Below are positions 6,528 through 15,566 of a stretch of DNA of 32,882 nucleotides, one piece after another. The notes under the pieces were generated by a model. It had not been told where the DNA came from, searched no databases, and saw nothing but the letters and a program-made list of their open reading frames with translations. How positions within the stretch are numbered: the stretch's first letter is position 1; the number at the start of each line of letters is the position of its first letter. Both the position numbers and the translations under genes were made by a program. The DNA is from Conexibacter sp. (GTDB lineage Bacteria > Actinomycetota > Thermoleophilia > Solirubrobacterales > Solirubrobacteraceae), in NCBI GenBank assembly GCA_025964325.1, contig JAOPZA010000103.1, positions 1 through 32,882 of the forward strand. Direction: 5' to 3'.

Positions 6528-9056
6528 TTAATCGTCCTGGAAGCTCATCGTCGGCGGTACGCGTGCCGCGAGGTACCCGGGCAGGGCCGCGATCGTAACG
6601 GCGACAAGCGTGACGCCTGCCAGCGCGGCGAGCGCGAGCGACCCGGAGGGCGCATAACTGGTGGGGAATCCGGTTGAGCGGGTCAGCCATTGGGTCAGCA
6701 TGAACTGTCCGTAGAGGCCGAAGACGGCGCCGATCGTACAGCCGATTCCGAGCACGATTCCGCTTTCCAACACGATCGCCCGCCATACGTCAGCGTCGGT
6801 GAAGCCGTTGAGCTTCAAGGTCGCTAGCCGCGGCCGCCGGCTCCAGATCACGCCGCTCATCGCCGCGGCGAGGGCGAGCGCGGCGGCGACCAGCACGAGT
6901 GTGGCGATCTGCGTCAGGCGGCTGAGCCCCTGACGCGTCGAGGCGCGAAACCGCTGCTCGCGCTGCTCGGCCGTCTCGACCCGCAGGCCGCTGCCGGGAC
7001 CGAGCGCCCGTCGCAGCGCGGGCACCAGCGCGGCGGGGGTGACGCGGGGGGCGACCGCCACGTGCAGCGCGCTGACGTCTTGTGCGCCCCACGCGCGACC
7101 GTAGTCCTCGGCGGTGAGGATCACGGCGCCGGCGGTCCAGCCGAAGTTCGTCACGATCGCGGCGAGGCGCAGCGGGATCGGGCGCGCCGTCGGCAGCGTC
7201 ACGCGGTCCCCGACGTGCAGGTGCTGCTCCTCCGCGATCGCCGCCGAGAGCGCGACCCAGCCGCCTGCGCGAAGCCGCCGCGTGGCCGTCGCGAGATCGC
7301 CCGCTGTGAGCTGATGAGGCAGGATGCTCGCGATCGTCGGGGCCGGCGGTGCAACGACCCAGGCGCGCCGATCGCCGATGTCGAGGAAGCCGCCGCGGTA
7401 GGAGCGCAGCGACGCGACGCCGGCCGTGGCGGCGAGCGCGCGCGAGACCTGCCCGCCGTCGAACGAGACCGTCGCGAGCTCGTTCTCCGTCCCCGCCGGC
7501 AGGACCCACAGGCCACTCTGCGCGTTGAACTGATGCGCCGCGCGGTCGAGCCCGCGTTGCAGGTCGAGGTGCGCGCCCTCGACGGCGACGCTGCCGAACA
7601 CGGCCAACGCGCCGGTCGCGGCGAGCGCGAGCGATCGCGTCGTCGAGGCGCGCAGCTCGCCCAGCGAGACGAGCAGGACGGCGCTGTGCGCGCGGCGCGC
7701 CAGCAGGTCGAGCAGCGACAGGACGCCCGCGACGATGCGAGGTGTCAGCAGCAGCATCGCGCCGACCAGCAGCGCGATCCCGACGACGGTCGCGGCCGGG
7801 GCGAGCAGCAGCACCGCGCTCGCGCCGACGACGAGGGCGACGCCGGCCGCGACCAGTCGTCGGGGTGCGGCGAAGCGGTCCTCGTCGCGCTCGTCGGTGC
7901 GATACACGGCGTCGAGCGGTCGGCGCGCGGCCAGGTCGCTCAGTGGGCGCAGCGCCGCCACCAGCGTCGCGCCGATGCCGCCCGCGAGGGCAATCGCGAT
8001 CGTCTGCCGGTCGACGATCCGCTGGCCGCCGATCGTGAACGCGAAGGAGAGGTAGCCGGGCGCCGCGTGGAAGACGTGGCGCGAGAGCTGGTCGCCGAGC
8101 AGCAGTCCCGTGAGCGACGCGGCGAGACCGAGCAGGAGCGCGTCGAACAGGACCAGTCTCACGACCGTGCTGTCGCCGAGCCCCTCCGTCCGCAGGTCGG
8201 CGATGAAGCGCCGGCGCTCCGGGACCGTCAGCAGCATCGCGTTGAAGGCGAACAGCAGGCCGACGAGCGCGCTGATCGCGGCGAACAGCGCCGTCGACTC
8301 GTTGTTCGGGGCCGTCGCCTGGCGCAGCAGACGCGCCTCCATGTCGCTCGGTCCGACGTTCGCGTAGGCGCCCGCGAGCGCCACGAGCTCGGCACGCACG
8401 CGTGCTTGCGCGCCGGGCAGCGGCTCGACCAGCACGCGCGAGATGCGTCCGCGGAGGCCGGCGATCCGCTGCGCGTAGCCGAGCGGCGCGAGCACCAGCG
8501 GGTTGTTCGCGAGCGTGCCGATCTGGTCGGGAGTCAGCACCGTCGCGACGGGCGCGGCATGCGTGCGCGCACCGATCTCGAGCGCGACCTGGTCGCCGAC
8601 GCGCGCGCCGATCTCGTCCGCCGTCCGCCGCGGGAGCGCGATCGCGTCGTGCAGCTGCAGGTTGGGGGAGGCGAACTGCGCCAGCAGGGCGCCGCGCAGC
8701 GCGACCAGGCGACGGTCGCCGCCGAGCAGCGTGACGCCGCGGACGCCGCGCGGGCCGCGGACGTTCGCGCGCACCTCGATCGCGGGCGCGGCCGTACGGA
8801 CGCCCGGGAGTCGCGCGATCGCGGGCACGATCGCGGCATCGACGCCGTCCGATCCGCGAGCAGTGACCTGCAACGTGGCCGAGCCGGTCACGCCGCGCAC
8901 GAGCTCCTCGACCGAGCCGGCGACGCTCGTGTTCGCGACCTGCACGGCGAAGACGAGCGCGACGCCGACGGCGATCCCGACGAGCGCGAGCAGCTCCTGC
9001 AGCGGGTGGGTGCGCATCCGCCGCGTGTAGAGGAAGAGGAGGTTGCGCAGTCGCAT
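6528..9056 (-). CDS. FtsX/MacB-type ABC transporter permease, large
   Basis: An 842-residue permease of the MacB/LolCE/FtsX superfamily. It begins with a first membrane segment (about 20-42) after a short basic N-terminus (RNLLFLYTRRMRTHPLQELL), followed by a large extracytoplasmic MacB_PCD-like domain (VRTAAPAIEV...). A first FtsX block lies near 260-345 and further helices near 400-440. A second extracytoplasmic domain follows, and a second FtsX block with three helices ends the protein (about 710-835). This is the double-FtsX plan of predicted permeases that work as one chain. It is 3 nt downstream of the canonical ATPase and closes the PadR operon. Likely roles are efflux of a hydrophobic compound or peptide, or lipoprotein/envelope work; substrate unknown. 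Confidence 0.85.
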   Translation of the reverse strand: MRLRNLLFLYTRRMRTHPLQELLALVGIAVGVALVFAVQVANTSVAGSVEELVRGVTGSATLQVTARGSDGVDAAIVPAIARLPGVRTAAPAIEVRANVRGPRGVRGVTLLGGDRRLVALRGALLAQFASPNLQLHDAIALPRRTADEIGARVGDQVALEIGARTHAAPVATVLTPDQIGTLANNPLVLAPLGYAQRIAGLRGRISRVLVEPLPGAQARVRAELVALAGAYANVGPSDMEARLLRQATAPNNESTALFAAISALVGLLFAFNAMLLTVPERRRFIADLRTEGLGDSTVVRLVLFDALLLGLAASLTGLLLGDQLSRHVFHAAPGYLSFAFTIGGQRIVDRQTIAIALAGGIGATLVAALRPLSDLAARRPLDAVYRTDERDEDRFAAPRRLVAAGVALVVGASAVLLLAPAATVVGIALLVGAMLLLTPRIVAGVLSLLDLLARRAHSAVLLVSLGELRASTTRSLALAATGALAVFGSVAVEGAHLDLQRGLDRAAHQFNAQSGLWVLPAGTENELATVSFDGGQVSRALAATAGVASLRSYRGGFLDIGDRRAWVVAPPAPTIASILPHQLTAGDLATATRRLRAGGWVALSAAIAEEQHLHVGDRVTLPTARPIPLRLAAIVTNFGWTAGAVILTAEDYGRAWGAQDVSALHVAVAPRVTPAALVPALRRALGPGSGLRVETAEQREQRFRASTRQGLSRLTQIATLVLVAAALALAAAMSGVIWSRRPRLATLKLNGFTDADVWRAIVLESGIVLGIGCTIGAVFGLYGQFMLTQWLTRSTGFPTSYAPSGSLALAALAGVTLVAVTIAALPGYLAARVPPTMSFQDD

Positions 9057-9059
9057 CGT

Positions 9060-9851
9060 TCACTCGGGCGAGCCGAGCGGCGCTCGCGCGCCGGCGCCGG
9101 CGCGCTCGCCGCCGGTCGCGTCCTCGGCCGCCGGGGTCGGGGCAGGGGCGAACGGCTCGAGCCTCCCGTCGTGGAGGCGAAAGGCGCGCGTCGCAACGGC
9201 GGCGGCCGCCGGATCGTGGGTCACCAAGGCGACGCCGATGTCGCGCTCGACCGCGATCGCGGCGAGCAACGCGAGGACCTCGTGCGCGCGTCGCGAGTCG
9301 AGGCTGCCGGTCGGCTCGTCCGCCAGCACGAGCCGCGGGCCGTTCGAGAGGGCGCCCGCGATCGCGACGCGCTGGCGCTCGCCGACCGACAGCTGGGTCG
9401 CCCGGTGCTCGGCGCGGTCGGCGATGCCGAGCCGCTCGAGCAGCGGCAAGACGGCCCGCCGCGCCTCGCGCCGTGACGCGCCGGCGGCCATCAGCTTCAG
9501 CGCCGCGTTGTCGATCGCCGAGAGGCCCGGCACGAGCCGGAACGTCTGGAAGATGAAGCCGAGCTCGGTCAGTCGGTGGCGGGCGGCGTCGCGGCGTGAC
9601 AGGCGCGCGAGGTCGCGGCCGTCGAACAGGACCGCGCCGGCGTCCGGGCGCGTCAGGCCGGCGGCGAGGAACAGCAGCGTCGACTTGCCGGATCCGCTCG
9701 GCCCGTAGAGCGCGACCAGCTCGCCGGGCACGAGCGCCAGCGAGACCCCGTCGACGGCGCGCACCGAGTCGCCGTCGGGCGCGGTGAAGTGCTTGCGGAC
9801 GTCGCGCAGCTCGAGCACGGCAGCGGCCCGGGCGCTAGGCGCCCCGGCCAC
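9060..9851 (-). CDS. LolD/MacB-type ABC transporter ATP-binding protein
   Basis: A 263-residue ATPase with intact key residues: Walker A GPSGSGKST at 50-58, Q-loop FIFQTFRL at 99-106, signature LSVGE at 154-158, Walker B LVLADEP with D-loop SLD, and switch His at 212 (VTHDP). The FQTF and ADEPTGSLD patterns are those of the LolD/MacB subfamily that partners FtsX-type permeases. The C-terminal tail (about 235-263) is Ala/Gly/Pro-rich and probably disordered. It overlaps the preceding ATPase gene by 17 nt and precedes the permease by 3 nt, so it is the middle of a coupled operon. It is probably the catalytically dominant nucleotide-binding subunit. Confidence 0.9.
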   Translation of the reverse strand: MAGAPSARAAAVLELRDVRKHFTAPDGDSVRAVDGVSLALVPGELVALYGPSGSGKSTLLFLAAGLTRPDAGAVLFDGRDLARLSRRDAARHRLTELGFIFQTFRLVPGLSAIDNAALKLMAAGASRREARRAVLPLLERLGIADRAEHRATQLSVGERQRVAIAGALSNGPRLVLADEPTGSLDSRRAHEVLALLAAIAVERDIGVALVTHDPAAAAVATRAFRLHDGRLEPFAPAPTPAAEDATGGERAGAGARAPLGSPE

Positions 9852-10560
9852 GCGCGGGGAAGTCGATCAGCTCGCCGCGCCGCTCCGAGCGCGGCTTGAT
9901 GAGTCGGCCGTGGTCGAGCGACATCAAGCGGTGGGAGCGCAGCAGCTCGGGTGCGTCCGGCGCCATCATCAGGACCGTCACGCCGGCGTCCTCGGCGACC
10001 GATCGCAGCAGCGAGACGAGCTGCTCGCGCTCGATCATGTTGAGGTTGGCGGTCGGCTCGTCGGCGAGCAGCAGTCGCGGGCGGCGCACGAGTGCGTGCG
10101 CGACCGCGACGCGCGTGCGGTCGCCGTCGCTCAGCTCGTACCAGTGCGCCTGCGCGCACTGCCGCGCGCCGACGCGCTCGAGCATCTCGGTGGCGTCGCG
10201 GCGCGCCTGCGTGTGGCTGTGGTGCTTCAAGCGCGGCAGCGCGACGTGGTCGAGCACCGACAGCCCGTGCGTGATGCGACCGGCCTGCCAGACGCAGCCG
10301 ATCTGCTCCAGCAGCAGGCGGGCGCGATGCTTGCGCGGGAGCGTCGCGAGCTCCTGGCCGTCGAACGTGACGCTGCCGCCGTCCGGCGCCTCGATCCCCG
10401 CCGCAACCCGCAGGAGCGTCGTCTTGCCCGAGCGGCTGCTGCCCCAGACGGCGACGAAGTCACCGCGCTCGAGCTCGAGCGAGACCTCGTCGAGCGCGAC
10501 GATCTCTCTGTACCCGCGCCAGTAACGCTTCACCACCCGGTCGAGCGAGAGGAGCGTCAT
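9835..10560 (-). CDS. ABC transporter ATP-binding protein with degenerate catalytic motifs
   Basis: A 241-residue ATPase of the same subfamily as its neighbour, but with several departures. Walker A is GSSRSGKT (40-47), Arg replacing the usual central Gly. The signature is LSDGD (143-147) instead of LSGGQ. The D-loop reads ANLN, with Asn174 for Asp. The switch region reads LMMAPDAPE, with Pro201 where His is expected. Walker B LLLADE (163-168) and the Q-loop Gln are kept. It may bind ATP but is unlikely to turn over a full site, suggesting an asymmetric heterodimer with the canonical ATPase at 9060. It starts 1 nt after the PadR gene and overlaps the next gene by 17 nt. Confidence 0.85.
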   Translation of the reverse strand: MTLLSLDRVVKRYWRGYREIVALDEVSLELERGDFVAVWGSSRSGKTTLLRVAAGIEAPDGGSVTFDGQELATLPRKHRARLLLEQIGCVWQAGRITHGLSVLDHVALPRLKHHSHTQARRDATEMLERVGARQCAQAHWYELSDGDRTRVAVAHALVRRPRLLLADEPTANLNMIEREQLVSLLRSVAEDAGVTVLMMAPDAPELLRSHRLMSLDHGRLIKPRSERRGELIDFPARGRGA

Positions 10561-10561
10561 C

Positions 10562-11191
10562 TCATCGCTGCGGCGATGGTCCCTCGGGGCGTTCCTGCAG
10601 CGTTCGGATGCCCTCGCGCACGCGCCGCAGCCACTGCACGGTCGCCTGCAGGTGCGCGACCTCCGCGTCGCGCACCATCACGCTCGCGATCGCCGGCCAC
10701 GACTCGCTGCCGCCCAGCAGCTCCTCGAGGGGGCGCGGCTCGAGCGACTGCTCGAGCCGTTCGAGGCAGGCCTGCTCCTGCTCGTAGGTGACCTCGATCA
10801 GACGCTCGAGGTTGCGTGGACGCGAGAGCGCCAGCTTGAGGTGCAGCTCCTCGCGCAGCGGCGCGAGCGTCGAGCGCGTGCTCATCCACTCCTCGAAGCG
10901 GTCGAGGCCGTTCGGCGTCGCCTCGTAGATCACACGGGGCGCCCCGCGCACGGTGCGCCGGCGTGTCGACGGAGCGCCGTCGTCGTTCGGCACGGGGCGG
11001 ACGAGACCCTCCTGCTCGAGCTTGTCGAGGGCGACGTAGATCGCGCCCGCGTTGAGCTGCCAGGCGGAGCCGATCTGCTCCTCGAAGCGCTGGACGAGGT
11101 CGTAGCCGTAGCCTCGGCGCTGCGCCAGCAATCCCAACACCGCGTACTTCATCGACATCGCGTCGCCCGTGCTCTCGTCTGGTCCCCCCAC
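10562..11191 (-). CDS. PadR family transcriptional regulator
   Basis: A 209-residue PadR regulator. The winged helix reads KYAVLGLLAQRRGYGYDLVQRFEEQIG, then GAIYVALDKLEQEGLV, the classical PadR_N pattern; the C-terminal half (about 120-200) is the helical dimerisation region (PadR_C/Vir-like). I use the GTG at 11191, because GGAGGA lies 10 nt upstream and a TACGCT box lies just beyond it; the ATGs at 11158 and 11152 lack a ribosome site. It is the first gene of a four-gene unit (PadR, two ATPases, permease), with gaps of 1 nt or overlaps throughout. PadR proteins next to exporters usually repress them until a ligand binds, so self-regulated efflux is a fair inference. Confidence 0.88.
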   Translation of the reverse strand: MGGPDESTGDAMSMKYAVLGLLAQRRGYGYDLVQRFEEQIGSAWQLNAGAIYVALDKLEQEGLVRPVPNDDGAPSTRRRTVRGAPRVIYEATPNGLDRFEEWMSTRSTLAPLREELHLKLALSRPRNLERLIEVTYEQEQACLERLEQSLEPRPLEELLGGSESWPAIASVMVRDAEVAHLQATVQWLRRVREGIRTLQERPEGPSPQR

Positions 11192-11201
11192 CGGAAGCCG
11201 C

Positions 11202-11207
11202 TCCTCC
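11202..11207 (-). promoter_or_regulatory. ribosome binding site fixing the padR start
   Basis: GGAGGA on the minus strand, 10 nt before the GTG at 11191. It decides between this start and the internal ATGs at 11158 and 11152. Confidence 0.6.
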
Positions 11208-11216
11208 GGGGACGCG

Positions 11217-11222
11217 AGCGTA
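11217..11222 (-). promoter_or_regulatory. -10 box of the PadR-ABC exporter operon
   Basis: TACGCT on the minus strand. A start about 7 nt downstream would give a leader of roughly 20 nt that just includes the GGAGGA site. It is divergent from the lipoprotein promoter at 11296, leaving about 75 bp for regulator binding. Confidence 0.4.
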
Positions 11223-11295
11223 CCTGAAGCGCTGTCGGCGCGCCAGCGCTGCTCCGGTGCGACGACGCGAGCGCCGAAGCGGAATCGTCGCTTGC

Positions 11296-11301
11296 TACGG
11301 T
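11296..11301 (+). promoter_or_regulatory. -10 box for a probably leaderless lipoprotein transcript
   Basis: TACGGT followed by 6 nt and then the ATG at 11308, which puts the transcription start at the first codon. No ribosome binding site precedes the ATG. Confidence 0.5.
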
Positions 11302-11307
11302 GCCGAG

Positions 11308-11874
11308 ATGCTCAGCACCAGGATCCGCCTCGTTCCCGCGCTCCTCCTGCTCACGCTCGGGCTCGCCGCCTGCGGCGGCTCGAGCTCGGGCGACCACGCA
11401 GCAGTCACGACCGACCAGCCCGCGTTGACGGGCACGACGCCGACGACGCCGCCGGCCACGACGGCGACCACGCCGACGACCACACCGAGAACCCCGACCA
11501 CCAGCACGGCGACGACGCCCCCGGCGACGACCACCACGCCGACGACGCCCGCGCCGACGCAGACGAGCACCGCGCCGCCGTCCAACACGGCGCCCGCCGA
11601 CACGATCCCGCAGCAGAGATCCGGCGGCGCGCCGGCCGGCTGCCCGGGCGCGATCGGCGGCTTCGTCAAGGGCGTGCAGGCGAGCGGCACCGACTGCGGG
11701 CAGGCCCGCGACGTCGCCAGCGCGTGGTTCGACAAGGTGCAGGGCGGGGCCTCGCCTGACAGCTCGATCTCGGCCGGCGGCTACGACTGCTCCGGCAGCC
11801 TCGAGGGCGAGCGCGCCGCCATCACCTGCTCGGGCGCGGGCGGCAGCAGCGTCACCTTCACCGCCAGCCCGTAG
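11308..11874 (+). CDS. threonine/proline-rich lipoprotein
   Basis: A 188-residue secreted lipoprotein of unknown function. A signal peptide (residues 1-21) ends in the lipobox LAAC with the lipidated Cys at 22. A long Thr/Pro-rich linker (about 40-100, repeated TTP and TPTT units) would span the wall. A compact C-terminal domain (about 108-188) has four cysteines (in GCPGAIGG, TDCGQA, YDCSGS and ITCSG) that may form two disulfides, and resembles small DUF4333-like actinobacterial domains only loosely. The ATG at 11308 is chosen because it begins the signal peptide and has a TACGGT box 6 nt upstream; longer frames add Arg-rich nonsense. It ends in a strong hairpin at 11875. Confidence 0.8.
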   Translation: MLSTRIRLVPALLLLTLGLAACGGSSSGDHAAVTTDQPALTGTTPTTPPATTATTPTTTPRTPTTSTATTPPATTTTPTTPAPTQTSTAPPSNTAPADTIPQQRSGGAPAGCPGAIGGFVKGVQASGTDCGQARDVASAWFDKVQGGASPDSSISAGGYDCSGSLEGERAAITCSGAGGSSVTFTASP

Positions 11875-11896
11875 CCGTGGGCGAGGTCGCCCACGG
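11875..11896 (+). terminator. hairpin terminator after the lipoprotein gene
   Basis: CCGTGGGCGA-GG-TCGCCCACGG forms a perfect 10-bp stem (the innermost pair would open to leave a 4-nt loop) directly after the TAG stop. There is no T-run, as is common in GC-rich genomes. Confidence 0.6.
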
Positions 11897-11919
11897 CGGT
11901 CAAATGCGTCGCGCGCTGC

Positions 11920-11925
11920 TACCGT
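11920..11925 (+). promoter_or_regulatory. candidate -10 box of the DEAD-box helicase gene
   Basis: TACCGT lies 135 nt before the ATG at 12061 and would give a leader of roughly 130 nt that contains the two hairpins at 11987-12044. No clear -35 is seen. Confidence 0.35.
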
Positions 11926-11986
11926 AAATCGTACGGGCGGCGCCGTCGCCCGCGAGGTTCTGGTCTTCGAGGTGCGCTGCTCGGCG

Positions 11987-12044
11987 CGATTCGGGTCAGG
12001 GAATCTCCCGAATCGTGCGTGCTCCAGCCCCATGCGGGAGCACG
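11987..12044 (+). promoter_or_regulatory. two-hairpin leader of the DEAD-box helicase mRNA
   Basis: Hairpin 1 pairs CGATTCGGG (11987-11995) with CCCGAATCG (12007-12015) around an 11-nt loop. Hairpin 2 pairs CGTGCTCC (12018-12025) with GGAGCACG (12037-12044), also with an 11-nt loop. The ribosome site AAGGAG follows at 12047-12052, 8 nt before the ATG. The equal loop sizes and 2-nt spacing look deliberate. Structured leaders are known for several cold-induced DEAD-box helicases; autoregulation here is inference. Confidence 0.5.
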
Positions 12045-12060
12045 AGAAGGAGCAACACCA

Positions 12061-13284
<1,224 letters not shown>

Positions 13285-13347
13285 CCTGAGTCGCGGCAGC
13301 GGCCCGCACGCGATGCCGGCCGCCTGCCGCCCCGTCGCGTCGGCTCG

Positions 13348-13369
13348 CGAGCGGTCGATCGACCGCTCG
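13348..13369. repeat. perfect 22-bp palindrome after the helicase gene
   Basis: The 11-bp arm CGAGCGGTCGA is followed directly by its own reverse complement, with no spacer. It lies 64 nt after the helicase stop and 40-60 nt before the membrane-protein start. A zero-loop palindrome suits a dimeric protein site better than a terminator. Function unknown. Confidence 0.45.
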
Positions 13370-13373
13370 GCCG

Positions 13374-13399
13374 GGTGCCCGACGCCCGCGTCGGGCACC
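13374..13399 (+). terminator. 12-bp perfect hairpin just before the flippase-like gene
   Basis: GGTGCCCGACGC-CC-GCGTCGGGCACC. It may terminate helicase transcription (no T-run), or, if the following gene is transcribed through it, it may limit access to its GTG starts at 13402/13408, 2-8 nt beyond the stem. Confidence 0.45.
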
Positions 13400-13407
13400 A
13401 TGTGCAC

Positions 13408-14517
13408 GTGACGCGCGCGCAGCCCTCGTCTTCGGAGCAGATCCCGAGCGACGAGCTGCGCCCCGGTGCGGGCGGCGCCGCCGCCCCGACGGATCCCGAG
13501 GAGCCGCGGTCGCCCGAGGAGCTCGTCGCCGCCGAACGGCAGGAGGGCCGGCGCCTCTGGACCGGCATCCTCACGCTCGTCGTGCTGATGGTGATCGTCG
13601 TCGGGCTGATCACGGCGCTGCCGGGGCTCGACACGGTCGAGCAGCGGCTGGCGGACATGGCGCCGGGCTGGATCGCCGCCGCGATCGTGCTCGAATGGCT
13701 CTCGTGCGTCGGCTACATCCTCGCCTTCCAGCTCGTCTTCTCGCGCGCTCCGCGGCGCTTCGCCGCACGCGTCGCGCTGTCCGAGCTCGCCTTCGGCGCC
13801 GTCGTGCCGATCGGCGGGGCCGGCGGCGTGGCCGTCGGCGCCTGGATGCTGCGCGCGAAGGGCGTCTCCTGGAGACTGATCGCAAGGCGCTCGGCCGCGC
13901 TCTTCCTGGTGACGAGCGCGCTCAACGTCGCCGCGCTGGTGCCGGCCGGGATCGCCTTCGCGCTCGCCGGCGACGTGGAGCACCACGTGCTGCTGGGCAC
14001 GGTCCCGGCGGCCGTCGGGATCGTCGTGATCGCCCTGCTGTGGCCGCTGCCGCGCTTCCGCGAGCGGCTCACGGGCGACGGTCGCCTCCGCGCGCTGCTG
14101 CGCGGCTCGGTCGACGCGATCGAGGACGTGAAGCGGCACGTCCTGCACCCGCACTGGCGGCTCGTCGGGGTCCTGATGTACCTCGGCTGCGACATCGCCG
14201 TGCTCGGCGTCTGCCTCCACGCCGTCGGCGTCGATCTCGATCCGTCGGCGCTCGTGCTCGGCTACCTGATCGGCTACCTCGGCAACCTGCTGCCGGTGCC
14301 GGGCGGCATCGGCGTGCTCGACGGCGGCCTCGTCGGCGCGCTCGCGCTCTACGGCGCCCCGGTCGGGCGGACGACCGCCGCCGTCCTCGTCTACCACGCG
14401 ATCGTCCTGTGGCTGCCGACGCTGATCGGCTCGATCGCCTTCGTGCTGGCGCGGCGCACGCTGCACGATCCGGTGGCGCCGCTGCCAGCGCCGTCCGACG
14501 AGAGCGCTAGACGCTGA
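13408..14517 (+). CDS. flippase-like membrane protein (lysylphosphatidylglycerol synthase TM-region family)
   Basis: About 369 residues with a disordered acidic/Pro-rich N-terminus of about 50 residues and seven to eight membrane segments beginning near GILTLVVLMVIVVGLITALPG. It matches the UPF0104/LPG_synthase_TM family by the blocks WIAAAIVLEWLSCVGYILAFQ, ALSELAFGAVVPIGGAGG, and near the end YLIGYLGNLLPVPGGIGVLDGGLVGALALYG, the family's most conserved stretch. No MprF synthase domain is attached, so the role is lipid or undecaprenyl-sugar flipping at most; the exact substrate is unknown. The start is uncertain: GTG at 13375, 13402 or 13408. I choose 13408 because the first lies inside a 12-bp hairpin. 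Its end overlaps the opposing synthetase gene by 11 nt. Confidence 0.8.
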   Translation: MTRAQPSSSEQIPSDELRPGAGGAAAPTDPEEPRSPEELVAAERQEGRRLWTGILTLVVLMVIVVGLITALPGLDTVEQRLADMAPGWIAAAIVLEWLSCVGYILAFQLVFSRAPRRFAARVALSELAFGAVVPIGGAGGVAVGAWMLRAKGVSWRLIARRSAALFLVTSALNVAALVPAGIAFALAGDVEHHVLLGTVPAAVGIVVIALLWPLPRFRERLTGDGRLRALLRGSVDAIEDVKRHVLHPHWRLVGVLMYLGCDIAVLGVCLHAVGVDLDPSALVLGYLIGYLGNLLPVPGGIGVLDGGLVGALALYGAPVGRTTAAVLVYHAIVLWLPTLIGSIAFVLARRTLHDPVAPLPAPSDESARR

Positions 14518-15451
14518 GGACCGCGGCGGCGTCGAAGAGCGCCGGCTCGCGCGGGAGCGCGGCGGGGTCGAAGCGCGCCAGCAGCAGTGCCGGCGTGACC
14601 GCCTCGCGGGCGCTCGCGAGGCCGAGGCTGTGGGCGATCCAGGCGAGCGCGTCGGACGCCGCGCGCGGTCCACGCGCGGCGGCGAGGTCGTCGAGCGTCA
14701 CGGCTCCGTGTCGCTTCGCGAGCCGCTGCCGATCGGCGCCCAGCACGAGCGGGACGTGCGCGTAGCGCGGCGCCGGCACGCCCAGCAGGCGGCCCACGAG
14801 CAGCTGGCGCGGCGTCGTCTCGAGCAGGTCGTCGCCGCGCACGACCTCGCCGATCCGCTGATCGGCGTCGTCGACGACGACCGCGAGGTTGTACGCGGGC
14901 GTGCCGTCGTTGCGCCACAGCACGAGGTCGTCGACGACCGCCTCCACCGGCCCATGGAGGCGGTCGACGAAGCCGATCCGCTCGCCGCCGGCGTCGAGTC
15001 GCAGCGCGGCCGGGCGACCGCTCGCCTCGCGCTCGGCGCGGGCGGCGGCGCCCAGCCTTCGGCAGGTGCCCGGGTACGCGCCGTCAGCGAGCGGGCCGTG
15101 TGCCGCCGACGCGGCCTCCCGGATCTCTGCGCGCGAGCACCAGCAGGGGTAGACGCGGCCGCTTGCCCGCAGCTGCTCGAGCGCGGCGCGGTGGCGCTCG
15201 CGGCGCTCGGACTGGCGCACGACGTCGCCGTCCCAGTCGAGCCCGAGCCGGCGCAGGTCGGCGAGCTGGCCGGCCTCGTGCGCGCGCCGCGAGCGGCCGG
15301 GGTCGAGGTCCTCGATCCGCACCAGGAAACGCGCCCGCGCGCGGCGCGCGAAGAGCCACGCGAGCAGCGCGGTGCGAAGGTTGCCGAGGTGCAGCGGACC
15401 GCTCGGGCTGGGCGCGAAGCGGCCGTCGGGAGGGCATGCCACGGCGCCCAT
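14507..15451 (-). CDS. gluQ: glutamyl-Q tRNA(Asp) synthetase
   Basis: A 314-residue truncated relative of glutamyl-tRNA synthetase that charges Glu onto queuosine in tRNA(Asp). The Rossmann catalytic half is present: RFAPSPSGPLHLGNLRTALL (HIGH-like HLGN at 21-24), RIEDLDPGR (45-53), and the KMSKS-like stretch LAKRHGAVTL. The zinc site CxCx(n)YxxxC is present (C103, C105, Y126, C130), as in YadB/GluQ. The anticodon-binding domain of GluRS is absent, and the C-terminal remainder is short (ending AAAVLSV). The ATG at 15451 gives a start immediately before the catalytic core. Convergent with the flippase-like gene (11-nt overlap). No queuosine biosynthesis genes are in the window. Confidence 0.9.
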   Translation of the reverse strand: MGAVACPPDGRFAPSPSGPLHLGNLRTALLAWLFARRARARFLVRIEDLDPGRSRRAHEAGQLADLRRLGLDWDGDVVRQSERRERHRAALEQLRASGRVYPCWCSRAEIREAASAAHGPLADGAYPGTCRRLGAAARAEREASGRPAALRLDAGGERIGFVDRLHGPVEAVVDDLVLWRNDGTPAYNLAVVVDDADQRIGEVVRGDDLLETTPRQLLVGRLLGVPAPRYAHVPLVLGADRQRLAKRHGAVTLDDLAAARGPRAASDALAWIAHSLGLASAREAVTPALLLARFDPAALPREPALFDAAAVLSV

Positions 15452-15566
15452 GATGGCAGGGGGCCTGTGCAGCTTCGCGCCGCGGGATCAGGGTGAGACC
15501 GAAGCGACACTGACGCCGGCGCGGTGCTCTGGGACGGTGGCCTCGACACCGACCGGGAGCTTCTCG

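Noticed and set aside
7062-9476. Long plus-strand open frame (about 800 codons) opposite the permease
   Set aside because: Arg/Glu/Asp-rich filler, antisense to a clear FtsX-type permease.
11502-11590. Low-complexity ACG/CCG-rich stretch resembling a microsatellite
   Set aside because: It is the Thr/Pro linker of the lipoprotein, read in frame, so a coding repeat and not an independent element.
12019-12060. Upstream in-frame ATG for the helicase
   Set aside because: It would translate through the second hairpin, and the ATG at 12061 has AAGGAG at the correct distance.
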